Made by a program: the position numbers and the translations under genes. From the NCBI GenBank assembly GCA_033964015.1, contig CM066914.1, forward strand, positions 22,744,234 to 22,808,233: a stretch of 64,000 bases of DNA, read 5' to 3'. This DNA is from Scolanthus callimorphus (Eukaryota; Cnidaria; Anthozoa; Actiniaria; Edwardsiidae). Under the pieces are notes generated by a model. It searched no databases and was not told the DNA's origin. It was given only the letters and a program-made list of their open reading frames with translations. Shown piece after piece: positions 45,375-57,800 of the stretch (positions are counted from its first letter, which is position 1; each line of letters begins with the position of its first letter).

Positions 45375-45590
45375 CGTCTCTTGACATTTTGTCAAGGAAC
45401 GGGGGGGGGGGGGGGGGGGGGTTCTCGGGAGATTTTCCCATACATTTACTGTATTTGCTGGAGGGAATTTGAACTCTCGGGAGATTTCCCATACATTTAC
45501 TGTATTTGCTGGAGGGAATTTGAACATTTTCGTCCCGTGTTTTCACTATCGGCCCCCCCTTCCGAAATTCCTGGCTACGCCGCTGGAGCG
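45375..45590. mobile_element. Family H relative with internal 53-bp duplication
   Basis: Poly(G) then CTCGGGAGATTTTCCCATAC twice in tandem (about 45423-45475, 45476-45527), ending CCTGGCTACGCCGCTGGAG. Confidence 0.7.
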
Positions 45591-46407
45591 TTTCGAGGTT
45601 TTACTTCGGCCTCAAGGTGGCTGCGATTTTCCATACAACTTTTTACCAGGAAGTGCGCAACAGACCAGGCTCGGATACCACAGTGCTACAAAACCAAGTC
45701 TACTTCTATCAATACTGAGCGAAAATGTGAACGCCAGCGGTTCCCACTGGTGAAAGCTAGGAGCTGAAAGTCAACACAGGTGTTCGCTAATATAAGCAGG
45801 ACAACTGCTCGCGCACTTTGGGTAGGCCTAAATTCCAGCCGTCTTTCTTAATCACGGCATGTTACATAGGCGATGGCAAATCTATATAGTTGAGCACTGT
45901 CTACACGGAGCACGATCTATTTGACCGTGTTGATGCGCCATTTTTATTTGCTCATGTAGATTTATAAGAAAATGTAATAAATATTTCGATGGTCAGCTGT
46001 CGCAAATCGCACGTTGACGTTAGTGACTGAAAACAAATATCTCAATTACACGCTTTTGTAACAAAATGCTCGAGTAGACAGTGTTATAGAAGTTTAAAGT
46101 TGAATTCCTGTTATACACCTTAATTCAAGGTGGTTGCTGCACGCACGCCTATTCACAGTTGAGATAAATACTTCACAAACATTCCCGTACATTATGATGA
46201 TGCTCAAACGCACCGTGATTTTCGCTGCTGATGATGCCCACTGGCAGATTTTCATGCTTTCGTGTCCACTTTGCAAAGCAACCTTTATTGAATTAGGTGA
46301 AATGATGTTGCGCTTTTGCACTAGACTGTTAGCATTCCCTGGTTTGCTGATCCTCCGTTTGAGTACAAGAGAAAAGTTGTCTTAGCTACGCGCGTCTTTA
46401 TTCCCTT

Positions 46408-46602
46408 AAGGCCTATTTAGACTGTACGATTTTTGCCTACAACTATCGCATGCGACACGCTTGCGACATGACTTAGCTCGTAAGCGCATGTCGTAGAGGA
46501 GTTGTAGGGCTGATTTAGACTTTGCGATTCGAGTCGTATGCTGATGCGAGCATGTCGCATGCGATGGTTGTAGGCGAAAATCGTACAGTCTAAATCGGCC
46601 TT
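46408..46602. mobile_element. 195-bp MITE, AAGGCCTATTTAGACTGTAC ends
   Basis: Mirrored by GTACAGTCTAAATCGGCCTT; inner CTACAACTATCGCATGCGACA arms and GCGACATG repeats. Confidence 0.85.
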
Positions 46603-46646
46603 TACGCGCCTTGTTTCGCTAGTGACGATTGTCGATTGCCAAATAA

Positions 46647-46902
46647 AGCCTGGTTTCCATTTGTTGCAACAAAGTTGTTCTATGACAGCTGTAACATATG
46701 GAAATCGGCGGCATTCGCGACTTCTGTAACACGTGTTGCAGGAATCGCCGGTGCTCTATCTGTGCGACAGCTGCGACTGTAGTCTCGCGACTGCTACGAC
46801 CCCGGTTTCCATATGTTGAAGTTGTCGCAGAACAACTTTGTTCACAATAGCTGTTGCAGAACAAGTTTCTCCACGAAAGCTGCAACATATGGGAACCAGG
46901 CC
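46647..46902. mobile_element. 256-bp MITE, GCCTGGTTTCCATATGTTG ends
   Basis: GCCTGGTTTCCATTTGTTGC and GCAACATATGGGAACCAGGC are mirrors; GTTTCCATATGTTG recurs internally near 46803, suggesting a tandem or composite copy. Confidence 0.8.
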
Positions 46903-46920
46903 TAAGGGACTGCAAACAAT

Positions 46921-47124
46921 CATTCTCGAACCCAGAGCTCTCTGGGAGGCTCTGGTGACAGCCATTGACGCATGCGCGAGATTTGATACCGAGCCGGGTT
47001 GAGAGAAACACCTTTCTGCGCAAGCCCCAACGTTAAAAATCAGCCAATCAGCGAAGGCACTGAAAAGGATGTCACCAGTGCCTCCCCTGCGAGCAGAAGA
47101 GGGAGAGCTCTGGGTACGAGAATG
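46921..47124. mobile_element. Mutator-like MITE family B, full copy with 9-bp duplication
   Basis: Ends CATTCTCGAACCCAGAGC and GCTCTGGGTACGAGAATG; flanks GCAAACAAT (46912-46920) and GCATACAAT (47125-47133), 8 of 9 identical. It lies 72 bp beyond the RETREG stop, so probably in its 3' UTR. Confidence 0.85.
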
Positions 47125-47196
47125 GCATACAATCTACTTTTGCGCGCATCGCCTGTGACGACAGACTAGACTTGTGAGGATTATTTCTAACATAGA

Positions 47197-50100
47197 TTAT
47201 TGATTATATCCAAACCATTTCCCAACATATGATGTTACATTGTTTATCGCACCTGGCGAGGTAGATCTATCGTCAGTCGTACTAGAATCAACTTCGTCAA
47301 CTTCAGACTTATCAAGAAACTCGAATTCCGAAGCGACATCGGTCGGTGTGGAGGCCTGGGGCGAGGACGTCATCGGAGGAATCGGCTTTCTTGAGCCGCT
47401 CTTAGTTCCCCGTCTCCGGACGGCATCGGTGATATCAGTTCTATTTTGAGAAGTGGATTCATTGAGGGACTCTGTGGAGCTGTGGTATTCTTTGGAGTCA
47501 ATGTCTGGAAACTCTAATCCTTGGGAGAAATCATCCTCGTCGAAATCCAAGCTCAGCGTTCCTTGGCTGAGTGACGGGAGTTGCTGACTGTCTGGTAAAA
47601 AAGCGGACAAGCTTTCAAAACTCACCGAGGAACCTCCAGGAGTGCTGGGCGCCAGGTCTGTAGAGACAAAGTAAGGGTCAGAGAGAAGAAATGAACTGGT
47701 TTCTTTATATAGAAAGTTGATTTTAATGGGTTTCAAAATGGGATGAAATTTGGAGCAAGTTTTGTTTGTCAATTTAGGCAGCGGCCTCGTGGGGTAAAGC
47801 CCGCCCCCCTCCCCACGCACACTTTTTAACTGTGGGCTGAGTGCCCCACTTATTGAAGCCATGTGCTATGAAAACGACAATTTTTTTATCAGAAAAGAAT
47901 GCACCGTAGTATTCAAGATCAATAAACATATTGTGCTTGGGACAGAAATTGGTTGTTACAAAATTCAGTATCATGGTTTCATGACCCTGGACAAAAAATT
48001 AACAAAGCAATCACTCTCAGGCACACCTTTTATTATGTACCCTGGGTACCATGAGTCATCTCCAAGCTTTACTTGTTGGCTTAGCATGTCAGTAAACGAG
48101 TGGAGCTTGGAGACTCTGGTTCCCAGCTAATAATTTATTAGGTAGATACTTTCAAAGTGCCATAGGGTCACAGACAAACTTTTCTCCCAATTATTTTAAT
48201 AGTTGCCATTTAAGCAGCACCACAAAACAAGTGGTTTGAATGAATAACTTCACCTTGACTAGCCAAGCTAGCAAGCTCAGTGCTCTCTGAACCACTATCG
48301 TCAGGCCTCAGTGTCTCATCCAATGGTAAATTGTCTGGAGGTAATTGCTGAGGCCCTGTGACTGAAGTTACAACTGGTCCTGGCTCTTGAGCAGAAGTAG
48401 ACGGGATGGGCAGCGGTTTGATGCAAGCTGTCCATCTGTGTTATCAAAAGCTGATGGTGCAGGTTTTTCTTCCTGTTTAGCAGGTTTTGGTTCTTGTTTA
48501 CCCTCCACTTTTGGATGGAACGCTTTTGTGAATTCTTCATCACTGTCTTCAGGGTGGCTTGGCTGACTTGGGCCTATTGTTTGTTAAGAAACAGAATGAT
48601 TTATTAACGAATTTACATATTACTGAAACCCACAATTATTAGTGCCAAACTGTTATGCTCTGTAATACAGATTCTAGGCAAACCAATAATGTCACCCACC
48701 CTTGTTAAGCACTGGCAGCTCCTGAAATTAATCAGTCATTTATGAATCTACTTTGATATTGTTGTCTTTGGAAGTTTAGAATCAGACAAATCATTTTACC
48801 ATGGTATTGTTTACTAGGAGTTGTGGTCTCTCAACATCAATAGACTCACACCAGACAACTTAATTTTCCAAAAACGTCCAATGTTTAATGATAAGCAGTA
48901 CGAACTTATACACTTGAAAGGAATTTCATTCAGATAGACACTCCTCATTAATGCTGCCAACAGCCAGCCCCCAAGTGAGATAAAATATGGAAAGAAGAGT
49001 TATGAAGCTTATGAAGGCTTATGAAACAGTAGCCTTCTCCAGTTTCGCCCCATGTAAGGGCATCCAGAGCACTAGTGGATGCCGGATGCCTAACCCCTGG
49101 ATGCCTAGGGACCCTGGATGCTGGATGCCATTTTAAGGGACGTGTCATTATTTAGCTACCATTTTTTAAGCAAGGCTCCAAAAAACATTGAACCCTCCCC
49201 TTGAACATAACAAAAAAATTAGGACCCTTCCCCGTCCCCTATTTGTCCCCCTAGTAGAAGACATTTTACAGAAAGTTGGGGGCATAATTTTCTTTCGTTC
49301 CATTTTCATAAATGCATTTTATCAAGCCTCAGGGAGAACAGGTAAATGAATATTACGTTATTTGTGTATAGTAAACAAAACCTTTCAGCAGCCCAGGAAA
49401 TACGCTACCTCAACTACATAGGTTAGATGAAAGCGTCTATTGATGAGCCTGTAGGTTATATTCTTCATGCGTGCACTGCGCGCCTCAAATGACGAAAAAT
49501 TGTGACTGCATAGTGAACTGCGCGGCAGGCCACCACAGTATTTTTGGGAGAGTTTATTTTTTACTTGTCAAGATACACTTGTTCTTATAAACGGCATGAG
49601 GGTTGTGTCTTCGTTGCGTGAGTCCTGAAAGAGAATATTTGATGTCATTGTTTATGCGCCCATAGCGCGCCGAAATTGTTATTATGTATTGAAGTTGAGT
49701 AGAAAAATGCAAATGATAGAGGAGTTGCTGCACCCCCCGCTAAATAATGACACGTCCCTAACACATTTGGTGGATGCCGGATGTCGCTTGAGGCTGAATG
49801 CCAGATGCCGCTTGGTGGCTGGATGCTGGATGCCTTATCGTTGGATGCTGGATGCCTAGTCGATGGATGCTGGATGCTGGATGCCAAGCCAAAAAAATCG
49901 CGGATGCCAGATGCCCTCCTTACACAGGGCGATCCAGTTAACGTCTTACTTAATTTAGAGGACTGAGCTTTTGTCAGAGCAGGTGATCGTGCAGTGGGTC
50001 ATATCCACAAGGAAAATATTATTCGGCAGTAAAAAAAATATATATACCGACACTGGAATTTTTTTGTTGTCCCTATACACCATGGGCTCCAGTTCATTTC

Positions 50101-50859
50101 TTCATGATCACCCTGGGATTAGACTGCTCAGAGTTCCTTCTTTGTTGAACGCCCCTAAATCGAGAGAAGTCCTTGTCCTACTTTATAGTTTGTTTACATG
50201 CTCATATTTCCATGCTCATATTTTTCTACTCTGGCAAGACTCCCCCCGTGGCAATATTTCTCTCCTGAATTAGAACTTTCTTTTGATTTATGGACATTCG
50301 CCAAAGAAGGGGCGTAACAAGCAGATCCCCCTAGGATTCAATGTCTAGTAACTAGCCTAGTCCCTGGCACTCACGATGAGCTTCCTGTGATTGTAGGGGT
50401 GAGCTTAGCCTAGTCCTCGTTTTTCCTTGCAGTTCAATTCCAAGTGAATACACTTCACCGAACATGTCACTAAGGCCTGTTTCAAATGTCGAACAGCTTT
50501 TGCCACGTCGAATCCAGTTCAGACCACTCACCCTGGAAATCTGCAGCTCCTGGACATTGGAGAACCGATTTCTTTTTTTTTTCTCCAAATAAACAGAAAA
50601 ATAATATGTTGTGTGTTATACCTTTAAGAACTTGAGATCTTTCTCTCTTGGTCCGACTGTGAGTCCATTGTGTGATAAATGGTCGGAAGAAAGGTTCCAC
50701 TACTCCATACATCACATAGTGAGTTCCATGATACTTTGCAGGTGTCCATAAGTAAAACAACATCCCTGAAAATATTGAAGTAATACTTAAAATCTAAATC
50801 CATAATACAAACCAAGCCTGTACAGGGATGGCGGAACAGTTTTCAAAGTGTGTGTGTGT

Positions 50860-50890
<31 letters not shown>

Positions 50891-52808
50891 GCTTTAGTAA
50901 GATTGTATGGCAAGGTGGTCGGGTGAGTCTAGTGAAAATGTATGAAAACAAGACTCCACCCCCCAGCTCTGCCATCCCTGCTGTAAGTGTGATTGATGAG
51001 ACATGGTAAGCAAATGAAAAGTCTCCTATCATAGACCTCAGGTGCTTTCCATTTACCACAATTTTTTGGTAATACCAGCCAGAAACCTTTAAAGACATAA
51101 TTCAGAAAGGTTTTGAAAATCATTGAATGCGTGCATATTGTCTATTTTTTGATAAACTTACAAGTGCAATACATGACTTTGCTCAGTGGACAGTACTGAT
51201 ATGTGAAGACTGCAGCCAGGAACAACAAGACTATCACAGCATAGTACTGGAAAATAAAATCATTAATGTTTCATCGGATTGCATTCTGGAATAAAATGAT
51301 ATTAACTGGAAGACTGATTATTTTACTGATCAAATTATTAGCTTGATTTATGTTTCACATACCTTTTTGGTACTAGATGTTTTCAATTCTTTAAGACGTG
51401 CTTGCTGTATCATGATAATATTCCAGAAAAATGCTAGCTTGTAGCAAAATCTGTTGAAGGTCAGGCTGGCCTCATAACTAAGAGAGAAAATAAAGACAAT
51501 GCTCAGGGGCATAGCCAGGGGGGCCACTGGGGGCCACGGCCTTTTTCTCGGGAGATTTTCCCATACATTTACCCATGTTTTCACTATTCCCCCCCCCCCA
51601 ACCAAAATTCCTGGCTACGCCCCTGATGCTGTGCTTTTCAGGTTCCCAATTTTGTCAGGATGGTGGTCGGTGGTGAGTGAAGTACCCAGGGCTCCAAATA
51701 GGAAATAAATTGGCCAGCTACAGTTTTTGTTTTTTGACAGGTGCGACATGCCAAATGACCCCCCCCCCCCCTGTTTATTACCCCATCAAGTTGGAAATTA
51801 AGCCAACAACAAAGGCTTAAGAGAGTGAATATCATCCACAAAATGTGTTTGGTAATTTGTGTTATTATTGATTGTTGAGCTGAACTAAAACTACTTGCAT
51901 TTCTAGCTTTCACAATTCTTTGGAAATAGTACAGACGAAACATGATTTCAATATTTGATTCAAAACCGCTGGTATAATGTTTCCCCAAACACTCGATCGT
52001 AATCAAATTTACCATTCATCAGCATTGTGCCTGTTTACTATAAAACAATAACCTTCCATGGGTATTGTTATATTACTATTGTTAAGACACTTGTTTATGT
52101 CAGAACAGCAATGAAATAAACGTTCTAAAATCGTATTCCCTCGATATTTCCGATCTCGCGCGCACTGTCATCGATCGAGTATACTCGAACGATTTGATAC
52201 GCGAGGTTGAGAGAAGTCAAGACCCAATATCAGCTTTTCCATATTATTTCTCACCTTTCTCGTTCCTCTGGCGTAATCCCAGCTAAAATAAACAAAAACA
52301 CGATGCCGTAAGTTCATTGTTTTATTAAAACGACACTACGGACATATAGCAATAGCGTACACAAATAATCGACAAGCGCTTGCTCTCAAAATGCTGGTGC
52401 AATGATTCGGGAATGATTCACCTCGTTCTAGAAGACTTGTTGCCCTTCCGCGAATCTCACCGAAGCAGAGCGCCACAGCCATGAGAGCACTGACAATCAG
52501 GAAAATACGAAAGTTCCCGCTCGAAAATAACTGTGAAAGTAAAGAATGGACAGAAAGTTAAGCCACAAGGCAATACACTTTCAGTGTGCAAAGAGCTACT
52601 ACCTGAAAATTAAGTTCACAGCCATGAAAATACACAACGAAATGACGGGTTTCTTCCATAGTAAAACATCTCTGATGAAGTTCCACCTCGGCTCCAAGAG
52701 CTTTAGATAACTTTCAATCGTTTTCTGATAGTTATCGAGGTCTTCTGAGTCGTGGTTTATCGGATTTTCGCTGTCGCCAGTACCAGATAACTCGCTTGTT
52801 GCAGCCAT
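47197..52808 (-). CDS. FAM134/RETREG-family reticulophagy receptor, 9 exons, two apparent 1-base gaps
   Basis: RETREG proteins shape ER membrane through a reticulon-homology domain and bind Atg8/LC3 to drive ER-phagy. Exons (transcript order): 52603-52808, 52461-52530, 52255-52282, 51363-51477, 51162-51246, 50622-50765, 50532-50549 (18-nt micro-exon, least certain), 48254-48573, 47197-47657. Hydrophobic hairpins are VISLCIFMAVNLIF with FRIFLIVSALMAVALCF, and YAVIVLLFLAAVFTYQY with LFYLWTP. The acidic tail carries an LIR motif, SEFEFLDKSEVDEVDSS, resembling DDFELLDQSELDQ of human FAM134. Exon 1 and the 48254-48573 exon are each one base short: in the latter the frame shifts within 48415-48430 between NTDGQL and IKPLPIPS. 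With both bases restored all phases close and the protein is 482 residues. The start at 52808 has a good context (AACATGG); an in-frame ATG at 52847 would add 13 residues. Which of RETREG1-3 it matches cannot be told. Confidence 0.85.
49075..49136. repeat. GGATGCY minisatellite, left part
   Basis: Irregular 7-bp units GGATGCC/GGATGCT. The array is continued at 49770-49915 beyond an inserted element. Confidence 0.8.
49137..49758. mobile_element. 622-bp Harbinger-like element inserted in a minisatellite
   Basis: Ends GGGACGTGTCATTATTTAGC and mirror, TAA on both sides (49134-49136, 49759-49761). Interior AGTAGAAGACATTTTACA and TTTTATCAAGCCTCAG are shared with the 11222-12063 element. Confidence 0.85.
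49770..49915. repeat. GGATGCY minisatellite, right part
   Basis: Units GGATGCTGGATGCC continue after the inserted element. RETREG intron. Confidence 0.85.
50852..50891. repeat. (GT)n followed by poly(G)
   Basis: About eleven GT units run directly into a G run. RETREG intron. Confidence 0.9.
51503..51626. mobile_element. Family H element, 25 bp upstream of a RETREG exon
   Basis: TCAGGGGCATAGCCAGG and CCTGGCTACGCCCCTGA ends, TGC on both sides. It sits where the branch point and pyrimidine tract of the acceptor at 51477 should be upstream. Confidence 0.82.
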
Positions 52809-52847
52809 GTTGTTTTGAACAGCACTGTTTTGCGGAGGAGTGTACAT

Positions 52848-54422
52848 TACGTCAGAAAGTAAACACCTCTAGCGCCAGACCTCTCTCCTCTCGGCTGTCA
52901 CATCGGTACCGAAAACTTCTTCCATAATATATAGATTTAGCCACTGGCTAAAAGCGGAGCTCCCTCAGTTACATATTTTTCCATGTGAATGGAAAAGGGT
53001 TCCCATTAAGGTACTAACTCCTTCCAATGGAATGATATTATAGCAAAGCACAAATGGCAATAAAGGGAAAAACGTTATTTGACATGACTTTTACTGTGTC
53101 ATCTTCCAACATCTCCAAATTTATTGAAAATGTTAATGTTATTGTATAAAACACATTATGGAGGAATGAGTATGGATCTTTTCTGGAATCCTATTATTCT
53201 ACAATACTTAATTAATTAGATTACAATCAAAAACGTATATGTAATTTATAGCTGGAATGCTTGAACTAAAACTTGAACAGCCAATAAGAAATATATTTCC
53301 CAGGCATGAAAGAATAGGCTTTGGGTGGGGCACTCCCTAATGTATTGTATGTTTTTGGGCTCCTGAGGTCTGCCATGTTTTTTTTGTCACTGATAGGGTA
53401 TGTTTTTCAGTATGGCTTCTCAAAATTAGTGATGATAAAACCTTTACATAGAAATGCATGACAAAATAATTGTTTCTCAAGACCCCCTTAACTGCCATTT
53501 TCGCCTTTCAAGACCCCCCTTGTGTTCCACCCACCCACCCACCCCCTCCGACTTAAATAATAACCGGTCCCTTAGGCCTTGATAACACAAGAAGCTGATA
53601 TTTCATGCAAATCAGACATCAGACACACCTTGAGAAAGGTGTCACATGCAAAACAGAAACTTCTCAATGCCATAACAATGTTTGTGTCGCATGCAAAACA
53701 GAAACCTCGCAATGCCATAACTCGGATGATACCGAAATTTTACATAAGTATTTAATTTCTCTAAATCTATATACCGATTTTCATGACTGTAGTGAAAGCA
53801 ATTCATGAGTAATTCACTATCCAGTCAAATGCAATAGAAATTCGACAACAAACTCACCTTTGTGAGTGAAGTAATTACAAGTAGTTGTGTTATTATTTTC
53901 TCTATGCAATCTAATTGACAGAAGGGTCAAAGATCATGCTCTTGAACAATCACAACCCAAACTAATCGCAATTACGAAGTAATTTAAAATTAACCCACGA
54001 CAGTCAAATGAAAACCGCTCTTATTATGTTTTACTTGTGTCATGGTATGGTGTGTCCAAAAGCCACCTCTGGCGGATGTTGTGTCACTGAAATTGAATGA
54101 TAATAGCCATGAGCCTTGAAGACAGATCTTTTATTTACCAGTCTACGTAAACCATGCATGGCTATGGATACTTATAAATTATAGTAGCTGAACATACTGG
54201 AGTACCATTGTTTTTGTAAGAGCCACAATAATAATTAGTTCATCAAATCAGGGTAAAGAAAATATTTCTTTTTTATCATCTAATTGGTTAATTTCGTCTA
54301 TTTTAATTTCATTTTTTGCCACATCAGACATTAGTTAAGGAATGTTATAATTGTATAGTAAGAAATAACATACATTTTGGTAACAAAGTATAAGAAGGAA
54401 ATATAATAACATGTCAACAGTA
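52848..54422. other. Upstream of RETREG, no gene seen
   Basis: A TTACGTCA (CRE-type) site at 52847-52854 abuts the alternative start codon. Two imperfect repeats GCATGCAAAACAGAAAC at 53645 and 53692, and a repeat end TAACCGGTCCCTTA at 53561. Otherwise nothing recognisable. Confidence 0.45.
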
Positions 54423-54848
54423 TTGGACCCCCCCATATTTTTTGACCGGGGATGATCGTCGGAAATTTTCAGTTTCACCAAACATGGCGGGCCATGGCGT
54501 GGCTCAAATAATTTCTTACCCTAAAAGATACCCTAAAAGGTGAGGCCTTATGTGCAAAGTAGGCGCGAAGGAGACAGGTAACAGGTAAAAGATACCCATC
54601 AAGAAATTTCCGTGTTTGTTTCTAATTTATCGTCTTCTCATCGAGTAATCTCTCTTTCTTACATGGTTTTTAGAAGCACCATCATGAGAGAAAACAATTT
54701 GGACACATATTTCGGCCCTAAAAGATACCAATCTCCCTAATTTTATTGAAGATTAAGATCACCCCTAAAAGAGACCAAGGCCCCCGTGATTTTAACCCCT
54801 AAAAGATACGACGATCATCCCCGGTCAAAAAATATGGGAGTCCCCCCC
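54423..54848. mobile_element. Element with TTTTTTGACCGGGGATGATCG ends
   Basis: CCCCCATATTTTTTGACCGG and CCGGTCAAAAAATATGGGAG mirror each other over 30 bp. Interior has CCCTAAAAGATACC units. Partial relatives are at 15265-15412, 17515-17672 and 31575-31915. Confidence 0.8.
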
Positions 54849-57800
54849 CCCAATTAATGAATTCTGTGAGTATGATATGGATAAATATTCAGATCGATGG
54901 TGGTATTATTATTATCCATTGAGGTAAAAGGTCAGTGTAGATAACATCCCTAGATCTTAATAATTATCCATATCATACAAAGCTGAATTCATTGATTGTT
55001 TTATTATTCACTCAAGCTTTTAATTGTTTTATTATGATTCAAAATAGATTTCCCAGCTATAATTCTTTGAGGGAGCTGACAGGGCTTGAAACTAAATACT
55101 AATCAAAGTCGTAATTTTATGCCATGTACCATGAACATTATAGGTGTAATTCATCAAAAGTCTAGGCGTAAATACACTAAACGAACACTGTAGAAAATGA
55201 AAACACAGTCGTTATTTTATGCCTAAGTTGAAAACGTTAGGTGTAAAAGGAAATTTTTTAGGTGTATTTACACCTGTATCTGGCACAATTTCAAGCCCCG
55301 GAGCAGCCAGTTTGCCATCCTGCTTACAAAGGTGTGATGTCACACTTGCAACAACTTTCAACTTAATCCAATCTTTGACGTCATTGATGGAATTAGTCGC
55401 ACTCTTTTAAGAAATCAAGAATTTGCCAGTGGTGATCAACCAATCAGAAGCAGGAAAATATGGTGAATGAATATTTATTCATTTATTTATACATACTAAT
55501 AAACATACAATGTACATGTATCTTCAATGTAATTTTTTTAGTACATTCAAGTCAACTGTATATTTCCGTTCACAAAAAGTGATAATTAACAAAGAAATGT
55601 ACAACCTTGAATGAGGCTAATATTGAGGGAGAATTGCAGATGATCCAGAGCATGTTAGGGACCCCTCACAAAGTGGTCTTCTATTGGAAGGCAAGTAGAT
55701 CATATTTTTCATAATTATTAAAAAAATAATGATAGGAGTGCCTGAAACAGGCAATACCATGTTATAAAATCAATTTCAGGGGCCTGTCAAAACTTCAAGT
55801 AAATGACAATTCGAAGAAAAACATCCTCTATGTTGAATCCCCTTGGTTGATATTTTAAATGAGCAATTATTTAAACTTCCACTTCTAAGTTCATGCCTGA
55901 CACTGCCAACCAGAGAAACAATAAACTAAAAAATGTCATTGCATAAATTGATAGAGAGCAATAATTATCCCTAGAGAGGTGTCTCCACTTGCCTGTCATA
56001 TGTGAAATACTCTGTGAAGCATATGCAGGAATACATCTTGGGAATTTCTACAAAATTAAATTAAACACAAAAGTTAATTTATAATCGACCCCGTAAAATT
56101 TAACTATCATCAGTCCGTCTCTCTCGTCTACTACTACAAGTGAAAACTCGTTGTAGCCGAACCAAATTGAGAAGTCGGAATATATAGAAAGTGTCTCAAT
56201 TTTATGAATTGTTAGCTAACTTACATTAGAGAATTCAAGAATCATTGTACCATTATCTAAATCTGAATTTTGGAGCCGCTTGGAGAAAGCTCGCGAGACG
56301 CGAGCTCAAGATGGCTGCTATGCGTGACACTATTACATAACTTTCTCCCGAGTCTCCACGCCAAAGAATAAACACAGCCACTGAGAGTAACGGCAGTCAG
56401 CTCTACTAAATCACTAGAAAATACGGTATTCTGCCCAGATTGCAATCCTGAAAAAAAGCTTACCACAAAAAGCTGAGCGTGCAAAAATAACAAATCTCCC
56501 GAGAGAAATCTCTCTTGCGCGCGGCTACGATCGTCCCGTGCAACTTTCATCTTTTTCAAACTACCGTAGTAGCGAGCCGCGAAAGCTCGAAAAAACTCGA
56601 ATGAAAGTTTGCGATTGATAAAAAATGATTACTACTAAATGTCCCTTTTATACTCTAGCTACAAAGTTCAAGTACCAACCTTGAGAATTAGTTTCTTATC
56701 GTTGTTTGTGCTTTCTCTTGCGCGCTAGCTCTTAGTTTGTCTTCTTTTTCGACATGTCTTCCCTGGCAGTTCTCCTCTACGGCGCTATGTTTCTTTCCAA
56801 CGACAAACTTTATTTCTTCATGTTCATGACATCGGTCTCAGCTTCTTTCTGCTCCATGGTAACTCATTTTCTTAATTTTGATTTGTCAGCTTGATTTAAC
56901 GTTTCATTTTTTTATGAAGAGGAAAAACCGTCTTCCTCATGACGAACACTGACACGAAGTTCACACGAAGTAAAAAGTCTCAAAAAAAAAAATCCCCTTT
57001 CAAATAAAATCGCCGATCGCCAATTTGAACGCGCGAGCGTGCTCATTTTCCCGCCTAAACCGAGACAGGCAACCCACGCCTCTGCGACGACGGACACACA
57101 GACGAACAAACCGGAAGTCCATCAGAAAACAGGTCGATGCGGCACCGCGGAAATACGATTTTGTGACGTCACATCCCGTGGCCAGCGGCTAAACCCATTA
57201 GGCTTTTTCCGTTCTCAGGTTGCAAAGGAATGAACAGAAGGGAGACGAATGTGTAGCTCGAATATTTCGCCAATATAAAGGATTTTGTTTCTATTTACGG
57301 TTATTCTTCACTTGAAGGAGTTGCTTTAGCAGAAAATCATGCTAAAGAGGAACGTTTAGTAAGTGAGTGGTTTGAATTCGTGGAATTTTCGGGCGCCCAA
57401 TAGGCGAGGTGTGGCCACCTATCTCAAGACTTCGAAGCAACTTTTTTCACTTTATATTTCTTCAAAACATGCAAGGCAACAGTTTCATGGCTTATCTATT
57501 GCTCTGTTGATTAGAGGATTGACTTGGCGACTTTAGTAATCAATCATAGCATGCGATCCAAGGTGAGTTTTTCCCTTTGTCCTTTTGGAGAATAGTTTTC
57601 GTCCCAGTTTACAGTTCCTATCTAGAATACTGTTTGTTGTTGTTTTTATAAAGAGACTTGTATCAAACATCGTCATGCATTATTGGAAGAATGGCAGCTC
57701 ATTTTTACAGAAAAAAATCTCCCAAACCCACGCATATTTTATAGTGACTTTAGCGCATGAATGCTAAATTTTTCCCATGGATTACAAAAGTCATACAATG

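Larger units (their letters stand above)
42161..46407. other. RPL37A/RETREG intergenic region, no gene seen
   Basis: Holds the MITE at 42461-42692, a family C end at 42750-42818, a GGAATTTCC-rich cluster (43570-43870 and 44110-44270), a telomere-like stretch (43909-43935), poly(G) runs (44365-44391, 44466-44481, 45402-45421), a small palindrome CATGAACCATGCATCATAA (44654; mirror 44808-44830), a 100-bp tandem pair and the family H relative. Confidence 0.6.

Noticed and set aside
52847..52854. CRE-type TTACGTCA as an ER-stress element of RETREG
   Set aside because: It overlaps the alternative start codon and is a single short match, so it is only mentioned.
56754..56862. Open frame MSSLAVLLYGAMFLSNDKLY with a GTAACT donor after its last ATG
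   Set aside because: Hydrophobic and preceded by a pyrimidine tract, so it could be a first exon, but no partner exon or family was found.
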